A stretch of 40,245 bases of DNA from Paludibacteraceae bacterium (GTDB taxonomy: Bacteria > Bacteroidota > Bacteroidia > Bacteroidales > Paludibacteraceae): NCBI GenBank assembly GCA_017478225.1, contig JAFVDX010000040.1, forward strand, positions 1-40,245, in the 5' to 3' direction. The translations under genes and the position numbers were made by a program. Below, piece after piece: positions 28,376-37,461 of the stretch; position 1 is the stretch's first letter; every line of letters starts with the position of its first letter. The notes beneath the pieces were generated by a model, which was not told the origin of the DNA, made no database searches, and saw only the letters and a program-made list of their open reading frames with translations.

Positions 28376-30664
28376 TTATCTCACTAACTTCGTTCCCGAG
28401 GACGGAGTCTTGAGGTAATATACTCCATGGGGCAATCCAACAAGCGAGATATTCTCAGATGTTTGCATTATCAATGCTGCCGAAGAAGAATATAACTTAA
28501 GAGTTAAGCCTAAAGGATTATATATAATATCTTCGCTTATATAAACTCCCTCTGCAGTAATATTTTCAATAGCATCATTATTTCTCGGCTCGTCCGGGTT
28601 ATCCGGATTTTCCGGGTTGTCCGGGTTGTCCGGATTATCCGGGCTATCCGGGTTGTCCGGGTTATCCGGGTTATCCGGGCTATCCGGATTGTCCGGGTTG
28701 TCCGGATTTTCCGGGTTTTCCGGGTTGTCCGGGTTATCCGGATTATCCGGATTGTCAGGGGTGTCTGGGATGTCAGGGGCCTCTGTAACCTCTATTTTGC
28801 TCGGACAGAACACCACACCATTATAGTAATATACTATCCCTTCCACATCGTATTTATCAACGATATTTATTATATGCTTAGCCTTCGACTGACACTCAAA
28901 CAAATCATATATCTCTAACTTCTCCGACCCTATCAGCAGGTTATAATTATCATCATACATCACACCTTCAAACCTGACATACTTACATGCATCAGCACTA
29001 TCAGGCATGTTTGTCATAACTATAGGCAGATAATCACCCTTATTTACTGCACTGAACTTATCACCAAGAGTTATTGACGGATTGCCATAATAATTCTTAT
29101 ACATACCCATCACACCTGTCAGTACATCACCGTTTTTGCGGTCTTTCCCATACAGATTACCTCCGTCAAATAGCAACATCTCGCCTGTTGCATCAGCAAC
29201 AAAGATATATTTATCATATTTTTTAGTTATGGTCACCGGCTCTAACCAACAATTATCCAAATTACGCATTGTCTTTGCCTCGGCAATACTCATTCGCTTG
29301 CTTACATTCAGTATAACAGGAGTTTCTACTGTCAAACCGCTGCTCTTCAATACAATTGTATCAATATAGTAACCTATCACATTACAATCATAACTAACAA
29401 CAAGCATATCCCCGTCCATATCAATTATGTCCTTATCAAGCGAAAACACATCACCATGCTTCAGACTTATCGAGATATCTTCCGTCAGATTTATTGCATT
29501 TATCTCATAAGCCTTACTTCCCTTCGCATTATTTCCGTCCATAAGCACCGTACCAAAATTAACAAAAGGCGATTTTATATATGGTGCTGTTGGATTATCT
29601 ATCACTGTGCGTTTATATAGTGCAATAGGTGTTTGCAGCGCTTCTTCCTTATAACAAGCAAAAATAGGCGTGTTACCATTAAGATTAAAGCATATTACAT
29701 TACTTGCCGAATTGCCAAGTGATTTCACTTTAGCCTCTCCATCTTCTTTTATCAGTACAGACCATGCGCCATACCAACTATATGAAGTGCTATATATAGT
29801 ATCCCAAACCGTAAGACGATTGTTAGAACCATTCTTAGGATTTCCTCCACTTGCCACCAACCAATAGCCGTCCACATCGGCAAACGCATAGTAATTATCG
29901 CCTTTGTCCGTCAAACCTTTATGGACAGTGTAAACCGACTCTTCACGATAATTTACCATTGACCTGTCTGCGCTATACACACCCTTTACGGCATATATGT
30001 TGTTTCGGCTATTCCACTCGTCATACCAACCCATTATATACTCATATTTCTGTGGGGTATTAGCAACACCGAATATAACCTCATCACCATCCATAAGTTG
30101 TTCAACATCAGTCACCAACATATATGAATCCATAGTAAGCCCCGTAATATTCGGACTGCCATTTTGCGCTTTTATGGTTATCTGATTTATGTAAATACTA
30201 TTCTCCGTGCAATCTACCCAAAACTTGATCTTACCCGACTGAGTTCCTGACAGACTGATTTCTTCTTCTCTAACCACGCCACCATTATCCGAAGGAGCAG
30301 CAATCGTCAGTTTTTCCACCTGATTATCTCCGACCTGCACATTTATCACACCCTTACCTTTTTTGTTGTTAGTGCAATAACTAAAACTTATCTTCCTTAC
30401 CTGCGAGAAACTGATTACACTCGTTGCGCCGGCACCTGAATAACCTACAGTGACCTTCACACCTTGGTCCATGAGTCCTAACGGAGCCTCACGACCTGTA
30501 ACATAACTCTCACCATCTTTGTCGCTTACCCAACCATCCGTTCCGCTTGCAGCGTATGTACCTACTTTGCTTGACCAATCAGCCTTGTAAAAAGTATAAG
30601 TAGTGCGAGTCGCCAACAAAGAACCACTACATAACAATAATAAAAAAAGAATGTGTTTTTTCAT
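28376..30664 (-). CDS. Secreted protein with Pro-Asp-Asn repeat linker and Bacteroidales C-terminal tail
   Basis: A 762-residue exported protein of unknown function. Residues 1 to about 19 are a signal peptide (KKHILFLLLLCSGSLLA). Several beta-rich segments follow, including a jelly-roll-like N-domain (FYKADWSSKVGTYAAS, then KIKFWVDCTENSIYINQITI). A later OB-fold-like module resembles those in Bacteroidales surface proteins (SIAEAKTMRNLDNCWLEPVT to CQSKAKHIINIVDKYDVEG). Then comes a long linker of PDN, PEN and PDS triplets, and a tail ending LVGLPHGVYYLKTPSSGTKL VR, resembling type IX secretion/C-terminal sorting tails. It starts 35 bp after prsW ends and could be its transcriptional neighbour. 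No catalytic motif is seen. Confidence 0.75.
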   Translation of the reverse strand: MKKHILFLLLLCSGSLLATRTTYTFYKADWSSKVGTYAASGTDGWVSDKDGESYVTGREAPLGLMDQGVKVTVGYSGAGATSVISFSQVRKISFSYCTNNKKGKGVINVQVGDNQVEKLTIAAPSDNGGVVREEEISLSGTQSGKIKFWVDCTENSIYINQITIKAQNGSPNITGLTMDSYMLVTDVEQLMDGDEVIFGVANTPQKYEYIMGWYDEWNSRNNIYAVKGVYSADRSMVNYREESVYTVHKGLTDKGDNYYAFADVDGYWLVASGGNPKNGSNNRLTVWDTIYSTSYSWYGAWSVLIKEDGEAKVKSLGNSASNVICFNLNGNTPIFACYKEEALQTPIALYKRTVIDNPTAPYIKSPFVNFGTVLMDGNNAKGSKAYEINAINLTEDISISLKHGDVFSLDKDIIDMDGDMLVVSYDCNVIGYYIDTIVLKSSGLTVETPVILNVSKRMSIAEAKTMRNLDNCWLEPVTITKKYDKYIFVADATGEMLLFDGGNLYGKDRKNGDVLTGVMGMYKNYYGNPSITLGDKFSAVNKGDYLPIVMTNMPDSADACKYVRFEGVMYDDNYNLLIGSEKLEIYDLFECQSKAKHIINIVDKYDVEGIVYYYNGVVFCPSKIEVTEAPDIPDTPDNPDNPDNPDNPENPENPDNPDNPDSPDNPDNPDNPDSPDNPDNPDNPENPDNPDEPRNNDAIENITAEGVYISEDIIYNPLGLTLKLYSSSAALIMQTSENISLVGLPHGVYYLKTPSSGTKLVR
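28588..28779. repeat. 9-bp coding minisatellite (Pro-Asp-Asn/Ser/Glu linker)
   Basis: About twenty tandem 9-bp units of the form TCCGGGTTG/A (plus-strand reading) encode PDN, PEN or PDS triplets in the linker of the secreted protein. The unit length is a multiple of three, so copy-number changes would lengthen or shorten the linker in frame. Variation between units (CCGGGT/CCGGAT) shows some degeneration. Confidence 0.95.
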
Positions 30665-30699
30665 GTTATATTTGATTTATGATTTTAAGTACTTATATA

Positions 30700-31431
30700 T
30701 CAGAAATTGAAATTGATAGAATTACGCCATAATCTGTCTTCTTTCAATAGTCGTTTGATTTTCTTATTAGCCATACTGGGCAAAGTCAGGCAGAACACAA
30801 CAAATATCAACCATATCACACCTGACATTGATGCTGACACATTGGCGATAAAAAGCAGAGAATCAAAAATCCCATGTAGCACCAACGGAACAAATAAAAC
30901 AAACTCACGCTCCATTTTGGTAGAGAAAGTAAAATGAACAATAGAATAATAATAACCCATTGCCACTGCAAACATAAAATGCCCCGGCACTGAGAATATC
31001 GCTCTACCTACTGCCACCTGCTGCCATGTATCTATATTTCCAAACAGATATCCTACATTTTCTGCCGCTGCAAAACCCATTCCTACTGCCACTGCATACA
31101 CCACACCATCCATCATCTCGTCGTAATACTTATTTTTGCGTAACAATAGCCATAGGAAAAACAATTTCACTCCTTCTTCTACCAACGCAACCCCAAAGAA
31201 CGCATCCCATATACACCCCCCAAAAGACTGTGAATTGCTCTCTACTAAGCCCAACTGTTCTATAAGCAACTCAATAGGACCGGCTACTGCCGCTGCCAAT
31301 ATACCATAAAAGAACCCTTTTAGCAACTGACTAACAGGCTCTCTCTGATACTTATCTCTTCGATAAATATAATAAAGTAACACAAAGGCTGGTAATACCG
31401 CCGCAGCCAATACAACATAGAATTTTGCCAT
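30700..31431 (-). CDS. prsW: PrsW family intramembrane metalloprotease
   Basis: A 243-residue multi-spanning membrane protein of the PrsW/CPBP-like glutamic protease group. Motifs are VEEGVKLFFLW with EEGVK at 85-89, AAENVGYLFG at 122-131, PGHFMFAVAMGY at 149-160 and HGIFDSLLF near 186. In Bacillus, PrsW makes the first cleavage of an anti-sigma factor; the substrate here is unknown. About seven hydrophobic segments are visible. It sits downstream of dedA with a 43-bp gap. Confidence 0.88.
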   Translation of the reverse strand: MAKFYVVLAAAVLPAFVLLYYIYRRDKYQREPVSQLLKGFFYGILAAAVAGPIELLIEQLGLVESNSQSFGGCIWDAFFGVALVEEGVKLFFLWLLLRKNKYYDEMMDGVVYAVAVGMGFAAAENVGYLFGNIDTWQQVAVGRAIFSVPGHFMFAVAMGYYYSIVHFTFSTKMEREFVLFVPLVLHGIFDSLLFIANVSASMSGVIWLIFVVFCLTLPSMANKKIKRLLKEDRLWRNSINFNF

Positions 31432-31460
31432 GATAATGATTAATGATTAATGTTTAAAGG

Positions 31461-31481
31461 TTAAGGGTTAAGGGTTAAGGG
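31461..31481. repeat. Three TTAAGGG repeats over the dedA stop codon
   Basis: TTAAGGG occurs three times in a row, the last overlapping the dedA TAA (31475-31477 on the complementary strand). An adjacent AATGATT-type repeat lies toward prsW. It is a short simple repeat of unknown role. Confidence 0.85.
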
Positions 31482-32212
31482 ATTTTTGCTTTTACTTTAC
31501 GCACTATTTTTTTTACGATAAAATATGCCACCACAACACACATGAGCACCAGTATTCCAATCGACAACTCATGACTGTATTTGTTAATCAAATCAGCCTG
31601 ACCATGTGCCACCACACCAAGCAATGCTAACACTATATTCCAACAAAATGCGCCTAAAAAAGTATAAAACGAAAACCAACCAAAGTGCATCCGTGACAAC
31701 CCCGCAGGGATAGATATCAGTTGTCTTATTGCAGGAATAAATCTACCCACAAAAGTACTCACCTTGCCGTGATCATTGAAATAGTCCTCTGCTTTTTTTA
31801 TTTTGTCGCTTGAAAGCAACAACAACTTACCTATTTTGCTATCTGCAAAAGCATATACTATAGGCCGACCAAGCCACAAGGCAAGCAGATAATTGACTAT
31901 AGCACCAATCATTGCACCTAATGTCCCGAACAATACTACCAACAACACATTCACCCAATAGTATTTCGACACATTAAGCGAAGAGTCTTCATGTCCGGCC
32001 ACATAAGCCGCAGGCGGAATAACAATTTCCGAAGGAAAGGGTATAAAACTACTCTCTATTGCCATTAAAGCCGTTACTGAACCATAATTCATATTCTCGG
32101 CATACCACGCTTCCACTTTACCTACAAGCGAAAGAGTATCCGCTTTCTGCTCTTGTGCACGCAGCGGCATCAAACTGAGCAGCATAAGGACAAATACAAT
32201 TATTTTCTTCAT
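31475..32212 (-). CDS. DedA family membrane protein with N-terminal signal sequence
   Basis: A 245-residue DedA/VTT-domain protein; DedA proteins act as membrane transporters or scramblases, some for undecaprenyl phosphate. The VTT core is visible as SSFIPFPSEIVIPPAAYVAG at about 53-72, the re-entrant region LGAMIGAIVNYLLALWLGR, and VGRFIPAIRQLISIPAGLSR. An N-terminal stretch (KKIIVFVLMLLSLMPLRAQ) looks like a cleavable signal peptide, as in Bacteroidota members. It starts in a 4-bp ATGA overlap with the TPR gene, so it is in the same operon as ftsZ. Confidence 0.88.
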   Translation of the reverse strand: MKKIIVFVLMLLSLMPLRAQEQKADTLSLVGKVEAWYAENMNYGSVTALMAIESSFIPFPSEIVIPPAAYVAGHEDSSLNVSKYYWVNVLLVVLFGTLGAMIGAIVNYLLALWLGRPIVYAFADSKIGKLLLLSSDKIKKAEDYFNDHGKVSTFVGRFIPAIRQLISIPAGLSRMHFGWFSFYTFLGAFCWNIVLALLGVVAHGQADLINKYSHELSIGILVLMCVVVAYFIVKKIVRKVKAKIP

Positions 32213-33660
32213 AATTTAGCCCTTCCTAACACTATCTTTTCCGGCTCATCAACACCCATATCCCTACCCTTACGCAATATCTCATCTATTTTTTCTACCA
32301 TCTCTTTTGCATTGGGGCATAATTTATAAAAACCATCTCTTATTTCCGGATCCACCTTCTCTGCTTCCATAAGATACCTATACATCTTACGAATATCAGT
32401 ATTAAAGTAACTCGTTACAGCAAGCATGATATTTACAAGAACATTATCCGGTTCCACAGTGCGTATCTTGCGGAAGACATTATATGCCCTCTTAGGCTGA
32501 TTCACATCTAAGTACAAACTGCCCAAACGCATTTGAAAATGAGTATCATCAGGATACAAACGAGTGCATTTGCGAATCAAACGCAACGACTTATCCACAT
32601 CTTTCAACTCATAGTATGCATCTGCCAACTTCTCCAACACATCCACATTATTAGGTAAAATCTTATTTAAATAATTACCCAACTGAACAGCCTCTTTCCA
32701 TTTATGAAGAATCAGTTTGCAGTCCATGAAATGCATTGTGCTATCAATGGCAAAATACTCGGGGTCATAACCACGCTTAAAGTGTTTATGTGCCAACTTA
32801 TACTCTCTCTGCCAGAAATATACATCTCCTCTGTTCATCTCCACTATTCCCTGTAAATGCGGTTGTTCTTTCTCAAGCACATCCAACTCTTCAAGGGCTT
32901 CATCATCGCGTTTGAGCATTATAAGAGTCTTGATCTTTGCAAACCTCAATCCTTCGTCATTGGGCAATATGGCTAATGCATACTCAAGGTCATCAAGCGC
33001 GTCCTCAGCCTTATCCATGTCCATGTGCAAAGTAGCCTTCGTCTGCCATGCCACGACCAAATACGGGTTCTTGTCAAGCAAACGGTCAATATAGCGTAGA
33101 GCATCCTCATACTTATGAAGATGCATATAACACCTACCTATATTGAGCAGTGTCTCCTCGTTGGTATCATCTATCTTCTCGGCTCGAAGCAAGCACTCAA
33201 GCGACTTCTCAAACATACCATGAGAAAACAACAACTGAGCCACATCCTGACATACGAACTCATTGTCGCTCTCACAATCCATAGTCTTTATTGCCTCCTT
33301 GCCAGCCTCGTCATACCTGTCAAGATGCAGAAGGGCAAGCACACGAAAATAATGCAGATAAGTATCATCAGCAGCGCCCTTACGGTCTATCAGGTCAAGC
33401 GCTTCTTGATATCGCATTTGCTCTATTAACAAAGTAATCTTTAGATATTCCAGTTCCTCATCATCAGGATGAAGTTTCTCGAACAATTCCATCACCTGCT
33501 TTGCCTTTTCAATATAACCATGCGTGCCGTAATGTCTGCAAAGGTCATCCAAATCCTCTGCATCATAATACGAGAAATTACCCGTCTTCTGTTCTTGCTC
33601 AAAACGAGCAATCAACCCTTGCAAATGACTCTCATTTTCTATTTTTTCTTCTTCACTCAT
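32209..33660 (-). CDS. Tetratricopeptide-repeat protein
   Basis: A 483-residue protein made almost entirely of TPR helices, for example ETLLNIGRCYMHLHKYEDAL and DVLEKLADAYYELKDVDKSL. It has no signal peptide or membrane segment, so it is probably a cytoplasmic scaffold. It overlaps yqeY (33657-33660) and dedA (32209-32212) by 4 bp each, indicating translational coupling. Its function is not known from sequence. Confidence 0.85.
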   Translation of the reverse strand: MSEEEKIENESHLQGLIARFEQEQKTGNFSYYDAEDLDDLCRHYGTHGYIEKAKQVMELFEKLHPDDEELEYLKITLLIEQMRYQEALDLIDRKGAADDTYLHYFRVLALLHLDRYDEAGKEAIKTMDCESDNEFVCQDVAQLLFSHGMFEKSLECLLRAEKIDDTNEETLLNIGRCYMHLHKYEDALRYIDRLLDKNPYLVVAWQTKATLHMDMDKAEDALDDLEYALAILPNDEGLRFAKIKTLIMLKRDDEALEELDVLEKEQPHLQGIVEMNRGDVYFWQREYKLAHKHFKRGYDPEYFAIDSTMHFMDCKLILHKWKEAVQLGNYLNKILPNNVDVLEKLADAYYELKDVDKSLRLIRKCTRLYPDDTHFQMRLGSLYLDVNQPKRAYNVFRKIRTVEPDNVLVNIMLAVTSYFNTDIRKMYRYLMEAEKVDPEIRDGFYKLCPNAKEMVEKIDEILRKGRDMGVDEPEKIVLGRAKL

Positions 33661-34109
33661 TTCTGGAGCAATTCTTTTACTTTCATTGAGATAGCCTTCC
33701 CTTCGGCCTTACCTGCCAATTGTTTGGTTGCCACCCCCATAACCTTACCCATATCCTGAGGACCGGCAGCACCCACTTGCGCTATTATTCCTTCAAGCAC
33801 CGCCGTGAGTTCTTGCTCCGACATCTGCTGAGGTAGATATTGTTCTATCACTTTTACTTGTGCCAACTCGTTGTCTGCCAACTCCTGACGATTTGCATCT
33901 ACATACATCTGAGCCGACTCCTTGCGTTGTTTTACCATCTTCTGAAGTATCTTTAGCGCCTGGTCGTCATGCAATTCTCCATCACCGCCTTTAGCAGTCT
34001 TTGCCTCAAGAAACTCTTTCTTAATTCCACGCAGGGCATCCAATGCAACCCTGTCTTTTGCGAGCATCGCCTTCTTGATGTCTTCGCTTACTTGATCAAA
34101 TAAATTCAT
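33657..34109 (-). CDS. yqeY: GatB/YqeY domain protein
   Basis: A 150-residue YqeY-type protein, similar to the tail domain of the amidotransferase subunit GatB but free-standing. Key segments are LFDQVSEDIKKAMLAKDRVA, LDALRGIKKEFLEAKTAKGG, YLPQQMSEQEL and MGKVMGVATKQLAGKAEGK. A role near tRNA or translation is proposed for the family but not proven. It lies 61 bp downstream of ftsZ and overlaps the TPR gene by 4 bp, an arrangement common in Bacteroidota. Confidence 0.9.
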   Translation of the reverse strand: MNLFDQVSEDIKKAMLAKDRVALDALRGIKKEFLEAKTAKGGDGELHDDQALKILQKMVKQRKESAQMYVDANRQELADNELAQVKVIEQYLPQQMSEQELTAVLEGIIAQVGAAGPQDMGKVMGVATKQLAGKAEGKAISMKVKELLQK

Positions 34110-34170
34110 ATCTTCTTAGTTTTATATTCAGTTATCCACTTGATAATATAATTTACCATAAAACATATTA

Positions 34171-35526
34171 TCACTTCCTTTTCATCCTCCATCTTTTCCA
34201 TGCAGGAATCTTCTCTATATCTACCTCACTACTATCGTTTTCATCAAATTTGATAGTGTCAGTAGTAGGTGAATCACTCTCTACAGGCCTATTTATCGTT
34301 ACCTCCTGAGCATCCGACTTTTCTTCTTTTATGCGCGAAAAATCGTCATCTGCATCTTCAATGATTATCGTATCCTCATCCGATTTACTCTCTTTATTAC
34401 TATCCTCTTCCGACTGCTTTTCCTCTTCTTTCTTCTCAGCCGCTGCTTGTTTATCACTCTCAGGATAGAACGCTGCTATCGAATCGTCGATACTCTTAGT
34501 GGGTTCTTTCTTTTCCTGTGGCTTAGGCTCTTCTTCCTGCAAAGCAGCATCCAAACCCGGTATGTCTGTTACTGAATAGCCGGTAGCAATAATCGTCACC
34601 TTTACTTTTTCCCCTAAAGTCTCATCATAACTTGCACCCCACTTCACATCCACATCATCGCCCACTGAATCACAAAACTCTTGTACCTGTGCCAATTCCT
34701 GCATGCGAATTGCATGTTCAGTAGAACAATAGAAATTAAGTAATATACGACTTGCACCATGCACGTCATTCGTATTTACTAATGGTGAAGTCAAAGCATC
34801 TTCTATAGCCTTTGTTATCCTATTCTCGCCCTCTGCCTCACCCACATTCATAATTGCCACATTACCATCCTTGAGCGTATTATATACATCTTGGAAATCA
34901 GTATTGATATAGCCTGGTATAGTAATAATTTCTGCTATCGACTTAGCAGCATTGCAAAGCACCTCATCCGCTTTTGAAAAAGCATTTGGCAAATCCAAAT
35001 CAGAGAACAGCAAGCGCAACTTTTCGTTGTTTATAACCAACAATGCATCGGTATATTGTGCCAATTTAGCCACACCACGCATAGCCTTCTGTATCGCTTT
35101 TCTGCCTTCAAAGGCAAATGGGATAGTAACTATACCCACTGTCAGGATTCCCATCTCATGTGCCACTTTGGCCACCACCGGACTTGCCCCCGTTCCTGTG
35201 CCACCACCCATTCCTGCGGTAATAAACACCATCTTGGTGCCATCATCCAATGCCTCACGAATACGATCCTCGCTTCCTTGAGCAAAGTCTTCAGCAACCT
35301 GCGGCCTACCACCTGCACCCAAACCGGGACCTATCTGCAACTTGGCAGGTACCGACATCTTCTCTAACGCCATCGAGTCTGTGTTGCATACCAAAAATGA
35401 CACATCTCTTATGCCTTGGCGATACATATAGTTGACAGCATTACAACCACCACCGCCTACACCTAACACTTTTATTATACTATCTTGAAGTATATCAAGA
35501 CCTATCGTTGGAATCATTCCATCCAT
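34171..35526 (-). CDS. ftsZ: Cell division GTPase FtsZ
   Basis: A 451-residue tubulin-like GTPase that forms the division ring. Visible features are GVGGGGCNAVNYMYRQGI near the N-terminus, the GTP-binding GGGTGTGASPVVA, GILTVGIVTIPF and NIGEAEGENR-like text (here NVGEAEGENRITKAI) preceding the T7 region. The core ends near DIPGLDA, followed by a long acidic Lys/Glu-rich linker and a short C-terminal peptide IPAWKRWRMKRK that would bind FtsA. The linker is longer than in E. coli, which is usual for Bacteroidota. It starts 55 bp after ftsA ends. An alternative Met four codons in (35517) is possible. Confidence 0.97.
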   Translation of the reverse strand: MDGMIPTIGLDILQDSIIKVLGVGGGGCNAVNYMYRQGIRDVSFLVCNTDSMALEKMSVPAKLQIGPGLGAGGRPQVAEDFAQGSEDRIREALDDGTKMVFITAGMGGGTGTGASPVVAKVAHEMGILTVGIVTIPFAFEGRKAIQKAMRGVAKLAQYTDALLVINNEKLRLLFSDLDLPNAFSKADEVLCNAAKSIAEIITIPGYINTDFQDVYNTLKDGNVAIMNVGEAEGENRITKAIEDALTSPLVNTNDVHGASRILLNFYCSTEHAIRMQELAQVQEFCDSVGDDVDVKWGASYDETLGEKVKVTIIATGYSVTDIPGLDAALQEEEPKPQEKKEPTKSIDDSIAAFYPESDKQAAAEKKEEEKQSEEDSNKESKSDEDTIIIEDADDDFSRIKEEKSDAQEVTINRPVESDSPTTDTIKFDENDSSEVDIEKIPAWKRWRMKRK

Positions 35527-35581
35527 ATATTCTCGTGTTTTTGATATTACTTAATTATTGTTTATCACCATCCAACATGGC

Positions 35582-36874
35582 TTAATTTTCAAAATCTTCT
35601 GGGGTAAAGATCTTTATCAGTCGCGATGTTACATTCTCTATCGGACTAAGTTTCTTTACCTCTCCTTCCTTATGATTATGCCTAAAGTCCATTGCCAAAG
35701 CAAGAGTACCTATTAACATTGAGTATTTAGGTGCACTATATTCTTCATCAGTTTCTTTCACCAACCAAGTATCATGCGAACCAAATTCGATAGGAAGTGT
35801 TGTTTGTTCTTGTAAATAAGGCAACAAATCTTGCAATTCAGTCCCGTTGCCCGTAATATACACCTTCTTAATATCCTGCTCGTATTGCTTCAAATCGTTC
35901 ATCAAAGGAGCCACAATCTCATACAACCGCAGTTGTATAATTCGAGCCAATTCATTCGTATTTAACAACACACGCTCATCTGTGTTATCTGTCGAACGGA
36001 GCGAGAAATTAACCGTTTTCGTTACATACTTTGTTGCAGCCTGACCATATTTGGTTTTCAGCAACTCTGCATTAGCAACACTTATTTTCAGCGCTTTTAT
36101 ATCATTGGTTATGTTTTGTCCTCCAAGCGGATTTACACGATTAAATAAGTATCTGCCACTTTTGCAAATAGTTAGAGTGGTTGTTTGAGCACCAAAGTCG
36201 ATTATTCCGCAACCGTCCCATTCGTCGTCTTCTGTTACCAATGCTGCGGCTAATGCTTCAGGGCGAGTCCACACTTCCTCTATCGCTTTATTTGCACGAG
36301 CAAAACTACCCTCCGTTTTTTCTTCCGCCTCCCTAACACCTACAAACACATTATATATCACATCCAGTTTTTTTGCTTTTTGCATTGTCGCAGGTGCATC
36401 GTCTTGTTCTATTCCGTCAAGGACATATCTATATGGCACTGCCGACAACACACGCATAGTAGGATAACGAGCCTCTATCTTGGTTCGACACTCTAATTCC
36501 ATCGCTTCAAGCAACTTGTCAGTGATATAATTTCTGGAAATCAGATCTCGGCGAACAACCACATCTTTCACTTGCAACAACTTGCCACCTACTGTAACAA
36601 ACGCTCTATCAAGTGTTTCCTCCGAACTCAAACCTATCTCATTACCAAGCAGTAGCAACAAACGCTTTATAGTGGCACCAATATCTGATGTTTGTGTCAC
36701 TATTCCTTTTTCTACACTACCTACGCGGGTCTTATCTTCTTGATAACCTAAGATCTGCAACTTACCGTTTTCTGCCTCACGAGCAGCCATCACACGGATA
36801 CTACTGCTACCTATATCCACCGCTACAAGAGGATAATTATCCGCCGATTTTTTATTCTCAGTCTTCCTCGCCAT
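35582..36874 (-). CDS. ftsA: Cell division protein FtsA
   Basis: A 430-residue actin-like ATPase that tethers FtsZ to the membrane. Motifs are VAVDIGSSSIRVMAA (phosphate 1), IDFGAQTTTLTICKSG (phosphate 2), NPLGGQNITNDI and VYITGNGTELQDL (adenosine region). The C-terminus TSRLIKIFTPEDFEN can form the amphipathic membrane-targeting helix. Its start overlaps the end of the acetyltransferase gene by 17 bp, so the two are translated from one message. Confidence 0.95.
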   Translation of the reverse strand: MARKTENKKSADNYPLVAVDIGSSSIRVMAAREAENGKLQILGYQEDKTRVGSVEKGIVTQTSDIGATIKRLLLLLGNEIGLSSEETLDRAFVTVGGKLLQVKDVVVRRDLISRNYITDKLLEAMELECRTKIEARYPTMRVLSAVPYRYVLDGIEQDDAPATMQKAKKLDVIYNVFVGVREAEEKTEGSFARANKAIEEVWTRPEALAAALVTEDDEWDGCGIIDFGAQTTTLTICKSGRYLFNRVNPLGGQNITNDIKALKISVANAELLKTKYGQAATKYVTKTVNFSLRSTDNTDERVLLNTNELARIIQLRLYEIVAPLMNDLKQYEQDIKKVYITGNGTELQDLLPYLQEQTTLPIEFGSHDTWLVKETDEEYSAPKYSMLIGTLALAMDFRHNHKEGEVKKLSPIENVTSRLIKIFTPEDFEN

Positions 36875-37433
36875 ATACTTTTCCGTCTTTTAATATATAT
36901 TTTTCTTTTGTTACCTGGCAGTAAGCAACACCTCTCTCATCAAATATCAGTTTTTCACCATACTTACTAACCCACCCTATTCTGCGAGCAGGATTACCTA
37001 CCATTAAAGCGTAGGGCAAGACATCTTTAGTTATTACACTTCCCGCCCCTACTAAGCAATACTTACCCAATTCATGTCCACAAACAATAGTGGCATTTGC
37101 GCCGACCGATGCACCGCGACGAATTATAGTCTTGCGATATTCGCTCTTACGAGACACTGCAGAGCGAGGATTCAGTACATTGGTAAACACCATACTCGGT
37201 CCTAAAAACACATCATCCTCACACTCCACCCCTGTATATACCGATACATTGTTTTGTATCTTTACATTCCTTCCAAGCACTACATCAGGCGACACCACTA
37301 CATTCTGACCTATATTGCAATCCTCACCTATTTTACAGCCGGACATGATATGACTAAAATGCCAAATCTTTGTACCTTTGCCTATTTGACACCCCTCATC
37401 TACATAACTTGACTCATGAACAAAATAATCCAT
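36858..37433 (-). CDS. Left-handed beta-helix sugar N-acetyltransferase, WbpD/WlbB-like
   Basis: A 191-residue hexapeptide-repeat acyltransferase. Segments such as GKGTKIWHFSHIMSGCKIGE, NNVSVYTGVECEDDVFLGPS, MVFTNVLNPRSAVSRKSEYR and RGASVGANATIVCG closely match WbpD/WlbB, which acetylate the 3-amino group of UDP-2-acetamido-3-amino-2,3-dideoxy-glucuronate with acetyl-CoA. It lies between ftsQ (28 bp upstream) and ftsA (17-bp overlap), an unusual place for an envelope-sugar gene. The partner WbpB and WbpE type genes are not in this window, but a WbpA-like dehydrogenase is at 10642. Confidence 0.85.
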   Translation of the reverse strand: MDYFVHESSYVDEGCQIGKGTKIWHFSHIMSGCKIGEDCNIGQNVVVSPDVVLGRNVKIQNNVSVYTGVECEDDVFLGPSMVFTNVLNPRSAVSRKSEYRKTIIRRGASVGANATIVCGHELGKYCLVGAGSVITKDVLPYALMVGNPARRIGWVSKYGEKLIFDERGVAYCQVTKEKYILKDGKVYGEED

Positions 37434-37461
37434 ACTTATTTTTCTTTTTATATATTCAAAA

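Noticed and set aside
28588..28779. Short regular repeats that could suggest a CRISPR array
   Set aside because: The units are 9 bp with no spacers and encode an in-frame Pro-Asp-Asn linker.
28617..28826. Plus-strand ORF of SGL repeats
   Set aside because: It is the antisense reading of the coding repeat in the secreted-protein gene, with no start signals of its own.
31461..31481. Telomere-like repeat
   Set aside because: Only three units in an internal, coding position on what looks like an ordinary chromosome.
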